NCBI RefSeq assembly: GCF_006442315.1
Contig: NZ_VFVY01000011.1
Span: 144,510 to 208,509, forward strand
Length of the DNA: 64,000 bases
Source of the DNA: Mesorhizobium sp. B2-3-4
GTDB lineage: Bacteria > Pseudomonadota > Alphaproteobacteria > Rhizobiales > Rhizobiaceae
Direction of reading: 5' to 3'
The notes under the pieces: model-generated
What the model was told of the DNA's origin: nothing
Database searches by the model: none
What the model saw: only the letters and a program-made list of their open reading frames with translations
Position numbers and translations under genes: made by a program
Shown here: piece by piece, positions 61,496 to 64,000 of the stretch
Position numbering within the stretch: position 1 is the first letter of the stretch
Layout: every line of letters starts with the position of its first letter

Positions 61496-61815
61496 TTTTC
61501 AGCCTTCAACACTTGTGTCCAGACGTACCAATTGCGGAGAACAGCCCCGGCCAAGTGACGGGCTCAGGGGATGCGACAGATGGTGCGGATGGCTAACTAT
61601 TTGCTATGGCTTGGAAAACTCCTCCCAATAATAGTCAGCCTGAAGGCCGCCGGTTGAATTGACCTTGATGAGGGTCGGGCATAATTTCCGCGTCATCCGA
61701 GCGGCGGGGCGCCTTTCCGGACATGAATTGCAAAGAGCGGTTGTGGTGACGAGCGATCAGAGATCGCTCGGCGGCGAAGCCTTGCCTGCATTTAACTCGA
61801 AATACGAGTGATTGA
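61496..61815. promoter_or_regulatory. Divergent region between paralogue B and TpsB gene
   Basis: 320 nt without a gene. It holds the second copy of the conserved leader motif (GTGTCCAGACGT at 61515-61526 on the plus strand) and a perfect 8-bp inverted repeat, GAGCGATC (61751-61758) and GATCGCTC (61762-61769), 3-nt loop. A smaller one, ACTCG-AAATA-CGAGT, overlaps the start region of the TpsB gene. Promoters in both directions are expected; -10/-35 are not clear. Confidence 0.55.
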
Positions 61816-63603
61816 GTGAAGTATAGAAGCAAGATCGCGATTGGCAGAAAGGCTGATGACCTGCCTGTGTCCGGCAGGCCTGCGGCGCGCGGATGGCTCG
61901 CTCTGCTCGCCGTATCGATATGTCTGTGGCTTCCCAATGGTGCGTTGGCCCAGACCGCCAGCCAGATCACGCCGCCAAGCTTTCGGCCGCCCCCGCAGGC
62001 CAACACGCCAGGTGTCTCCATCCCGGAAGGCTCGGGTCTGGAGGCGCCGGCGGGCGCCGAGAAACTCAAGGTCAAACTCAGGGATGTCCGCGTCGAGGGC
62101 AGCCTGCCCGAGATGGCCGAGGCAACGCGCAAGATCGTCGCCGGCCTTGCCCATCGCACCGTGACGGCAGCCGAGATCTTCGCGGCGGCCAAAGCGCTGG
62201 AGACCGAATATGGCCGTGCCGGCTATGCGCTGGTCCGGGTCGTGTTGCCGGCGCAGAAGCTCAACGACGGCGCAAGCCTGCGGCTCGTCGTCGTCGACGG
62301 CTATCTGGAGCGGATCGACACCAGCAATCTGCCCGAGCGTATACGCGGGCGGGTCGAGGCAACGCTTGCGCCGCTCGTCGGACAAAGAGGCATCAGGCTG
62401 TCGGCGATCGAGCGCAAGCTGTTGCTGGCCGGCGACACGCCCGGCGCCCGACTGCGCTCGACCCTGCAGGCCGGCACGTTGAAAGGCGCCAGCGTACTGG
62501 TCATCGACGGCAAATATCGTCCGTTCGGCGGCCAGGTCACCGTCGACAATTCGCTGTCGCCATCGCTGCAGCGCTGGTCGACGGGCGTCGGCGTCGACTT
62601 CAACTCACTGCTCGGTCTTGGCGACCTCGTCTATCTGCGCATCGGCGGCTATCCCAATGGCGGCGAAAACGGCGTGTTCACCGATGGCCCGCGTAACCGC
62701 AACTATGCCGCCGGCATCGTCGTGCCGATCGGCTATGACGGCTTGACGCTCAACCTCGAAGCCAGCCGCACGCGCGCCAATCCGACCGCCGAGCCTGGCA
62801 CGCTCGGCTTCGGCAGCGAATTCGAACGTTATTCGGCGCGGCTGCGCTATCCCTGGATCCGCAGCCGCGAATTGACCGTCAGCAGCGAACTCTCCTTCGA
62901 CGCGCAGAACGATTTCCTCAATGCGGTGACGCCGATCTCGCTGCCGATTGCCGAGGATCGGCTGCGCATCGTCAGGTTCGGCACGGACGCCACCTGGTTT
63001 ACCTCGCTCGGTGGTGTCTTCACCGGCAATGTCACGGCCTCGTTCGGTATCAACGGTCTCGGCGCGCGTTCAGCGGCGGACGCCACGCCGCTCTTACCCC
63101 TGTCGCGGCAGGGCGCCGATGCCGCCTTCCAGAAGCTGGAAGTCGCGGCGAGCTACAGTCAGCCGCTTGCCACCCATCTCGGTCTCGATCTCTATGCCCG
63201 TGCGCAGACCTCTTTCGGCAAGCCCCTGCTGCAGTCGGAGCAGATCGGGCTCGTCGGTCCGAACGGCCTGTCGAGCTTCGACGCCGGCGCCCTGCAGGGC
63301 GATTCCGGCTATGCGCTGCGCGGCGAACTGTCCTCGCCCTGGTTCGTACCGTTCACCGGCGGCGTGGTTCAGGTTTCGCCCTATCTCTTCGGTGCCGTCG
63401 GCGAGGTCCATCTCGAAATGCCGACCGCGCTCGAGACGGCCAGTATCGTTGGCGCTTCCTACGGGCTCGGCCTGAAACTCGGCGCGGCACTGGCGGCCGA
63501 TCCGTCCAACACCAGCCTGACACTGGAATGGGGACGCCAGCATCGAAACGACCATCTGCCGACCAGCGATCGCTTTTCGCTCGCCGGCGCCATCCAGTTT
63601 TAA
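61816..63603 (+). CDS. Two-partner secretion outer-membrane transporter (TpsB, ShlB/FhaC family)
   Basis: 595 residues with a GTG start; signal peptide to about residue 46 (LALLAVSICLWLPNGALAQ). A Pro-rich linker is followed by POTRA-type domains (LRDVRVEGSLPEMAEATRKIVAGL; VVDGYLERIDTSNLPERIRGRVEATLAPLVGQRGIRLSAIERKLLLAGDTPG) and a 16-strand barrel ending in LAGAIQF, with terminal Phe as in outer-membrane proteins. It exports the TpsA protein encoded immediately downstream. No clear Shine-Dalgarno before the GTG. Confidence 0.9.
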   Translation: MKYRSKIAIGRKADDLPVSGRPAARGWLALLAVSICLWLPNGALAQTASQITPPSFRPPPQANTPGVSIPEGSGLEAPAGAEKLKVKLRDVRVEGSLPEMAEATRKIVAGLAHRTVTAAEIFAAAKALETEYGRAGYALVRVVLPAQKLNDGASLRLVVVDGYLERIDTSNLPERIRGRVEATLAPLVGQRGIRLSAIERKLLLAGDTPGARLRSTLQAGTLKGASVLVIDGKYRPFGGQVTVDNSLSPSLQRWSTGVGVDFNSLLGLGDLVYLRIGGYPNGGENGVFTDGPRNRNYAAGIVVPIGYDGLTLNLEASRTRANPTAEPGTLGFGSEFERYSARLRYPWIRSRELTVSSELSFDAQNDFLNAVTPISLPIAEDRLRIVRFGTDATWFTSLGGVFTGNVTASFGINGLGARSAADATPLLPLSRQGADAAFQKLEVAASYSQPLATHLGLDLYARAQTSFGKPLLQSEQIGLVGPNGLSSFDAGALQGDSGYALRGELSSPWFVPFTGGVVQVSPYLFGAVGEVHLEMPTALETASIVGASYGLGLKLGAALAADPSNTSLTLEWGRQHRNDHLPTSDRFSLAGAIQF

Positions 63604-63606
63604 GAC

Positions 63607-64000
63607 ATGATCATGCAGCACCAGATACTCTTCCCACGCATCATCACCCGGACCAGCGCGCCGCTGACGGCGCTGCTTCTGGCCTCGACGGCGCTCGTCG
63701 GCTTCACAACGGCGCGGGCTCAGGAACTGCCGACGGGCGGCAAGGTGGCGTCGGGCGGCGTCACCATTTCCAACCCGTCGACCGCGCAGCTCAACATCAA
63801 GCAGTCGACCAGTTCGGCCATCGTCAACTGGCAGAGTTTTTCCATCGGCGCCGGCTCCACCGTCAACATCGACCAGCCGACATCGACCTCGACGATGCTC
63901 AACCGCGTCACCGGCGGCACCAGGTCGACGATCGCTGGCCAGCTCAACGCCAATGGCCAGGTGTTTCTGGTCAACCCCAACGGCATCGCCATCTCCAAGA
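63607..64000 (+). CDS. Two-partner secretion exoprotein (TpsA, filamentous-haemagglutinin type), 5' part
   Basis: The open frame runs to the window end, so only the first 131 residues are visible. Signal peptide ends near ARAQE. The TPS domain follows with STAQLNIKQSTSSAIVNWQSFSIGAGSTVNIDQ and the secretion motif NPNG in FLVNPNGIAISK. It is recognised by the upstream TpsB and secreted, probably as an adhesin or related large surface protein. The function-bearing C-terminus lies outside the window. Gap to the TpsB stop is 3 nt. Confidence 0.93.
   Translation, partial: MIMQHQILFPRIITRTSAPLTALLLASTALVGFTTARAQELPTGGKVASGGVTISNPSTAQLNIKQSTSSAIVNWQSFSIGAGSTVNIDQPTSTSTMLNRVTGGTRSTIAGQLNANGQVFLVNPNGIAISK

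Noticed and set aside
1..64000. CRISPR arrays, tRNA or rRNA genes, insertion sequences
   Set aside because: No regularly spaced repeats, no transposase-like frames with terminal repeats and no recognisable RNA gene cores were seen on reading both strands.

Overview
The window is GC-rich chromosomal DNA from an alphaproteobacterium of the Rhizobiales, most likely Mesorhizobium or a close relative. Pointers are the separate motB, motC, fliK (motD) and motE genes, the visN/visR regulator pair, motA next to fliM-fliN-fliG-flhB, and two copies of a short palindromic repeat core (GAAAACCGnTTCACACTTT) that I know from rhizobial intergenic regions. I see no rRNA, tRNA or CRISPR array and no insertion sequence.

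Region 1 (1-27.1 kb) is a flagellar and motility cluster. From the left end, on the minus strand: a lytic transglycosylase (cut by the window edge), fliK, motC, motB, a fliH-like gene and fliF form one tightly overlapping transcription unit. Two flagellin genes follow, each with its own terminator and upstream region. Then comes a 14-gene unit that reads, in transcription order, DUF1217 repeat protein, flgF, fliI, unknown, flgB, flgC, fliE, flgG, flgA, flgI, motE, flgH, fliL, fliP. On the plus strand and divergent from it are motA, fliM, fliN, fliG, flhB and a small unknown gene. visN-visR (minus) close the block. Regulatory signals include a consensus CtrA box upstream of flagellin 1 and a perfect 8-bp hairpin in the leader of flagellin 2. 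rem, flgE/K/L/D, flaF, flbT, flhA, fliQ and fliR are not in the window.

Region 2 (27.6-31.8 kb) holds a two-domain M16 metalloprotease and a TMEM43-like membrane protein. Region 3 (31.8-42 kb) looks like a polyamine or polyamine-like uptake and catabolism locus: histone-deacetylase-fold amidohydrolase and TetR regulator (minus), then a YtcJ-type amidohydrolase, a PotABCD-like ABC transporter preceded by a full-consensus sigma-54 promoter, and two paralogous SxxK serine hydrolases.

Region 4 (42.3-46.8 kb) holds tex, then a LysR regulator divergent from glutaryl-CoA dehydrogenase. Region 5 (46.9-53.6 kb) is a three-gene set of transglutaminase-amidoligase (DUF2126), circularly permuted ATP-grasp/alpha-E fusion and a second transglutaminase, a predicted but uncharacterised peptide-ligating/processing system. 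Region 6 (53.7-59.4 kb) holds a family 2 glycosyltransferase, a type IB topoisomerase, a YCII/DGPF protein with its partner ECF sigma factor, and an ALDH7-type semialdehyde dehydrogenase that fits lysine catabolism together with the glutaryl-CoA dehydrogenase.

Region 7 (59.5-64 kb) holds two tandem paralogous genes of unknown function with a shared upstream motif. They are followed by a divergent two-partner secretion pair: a ShlB/FhaC-type transporter and the start of its secreted TpsA exoprotein, which runs off the window.
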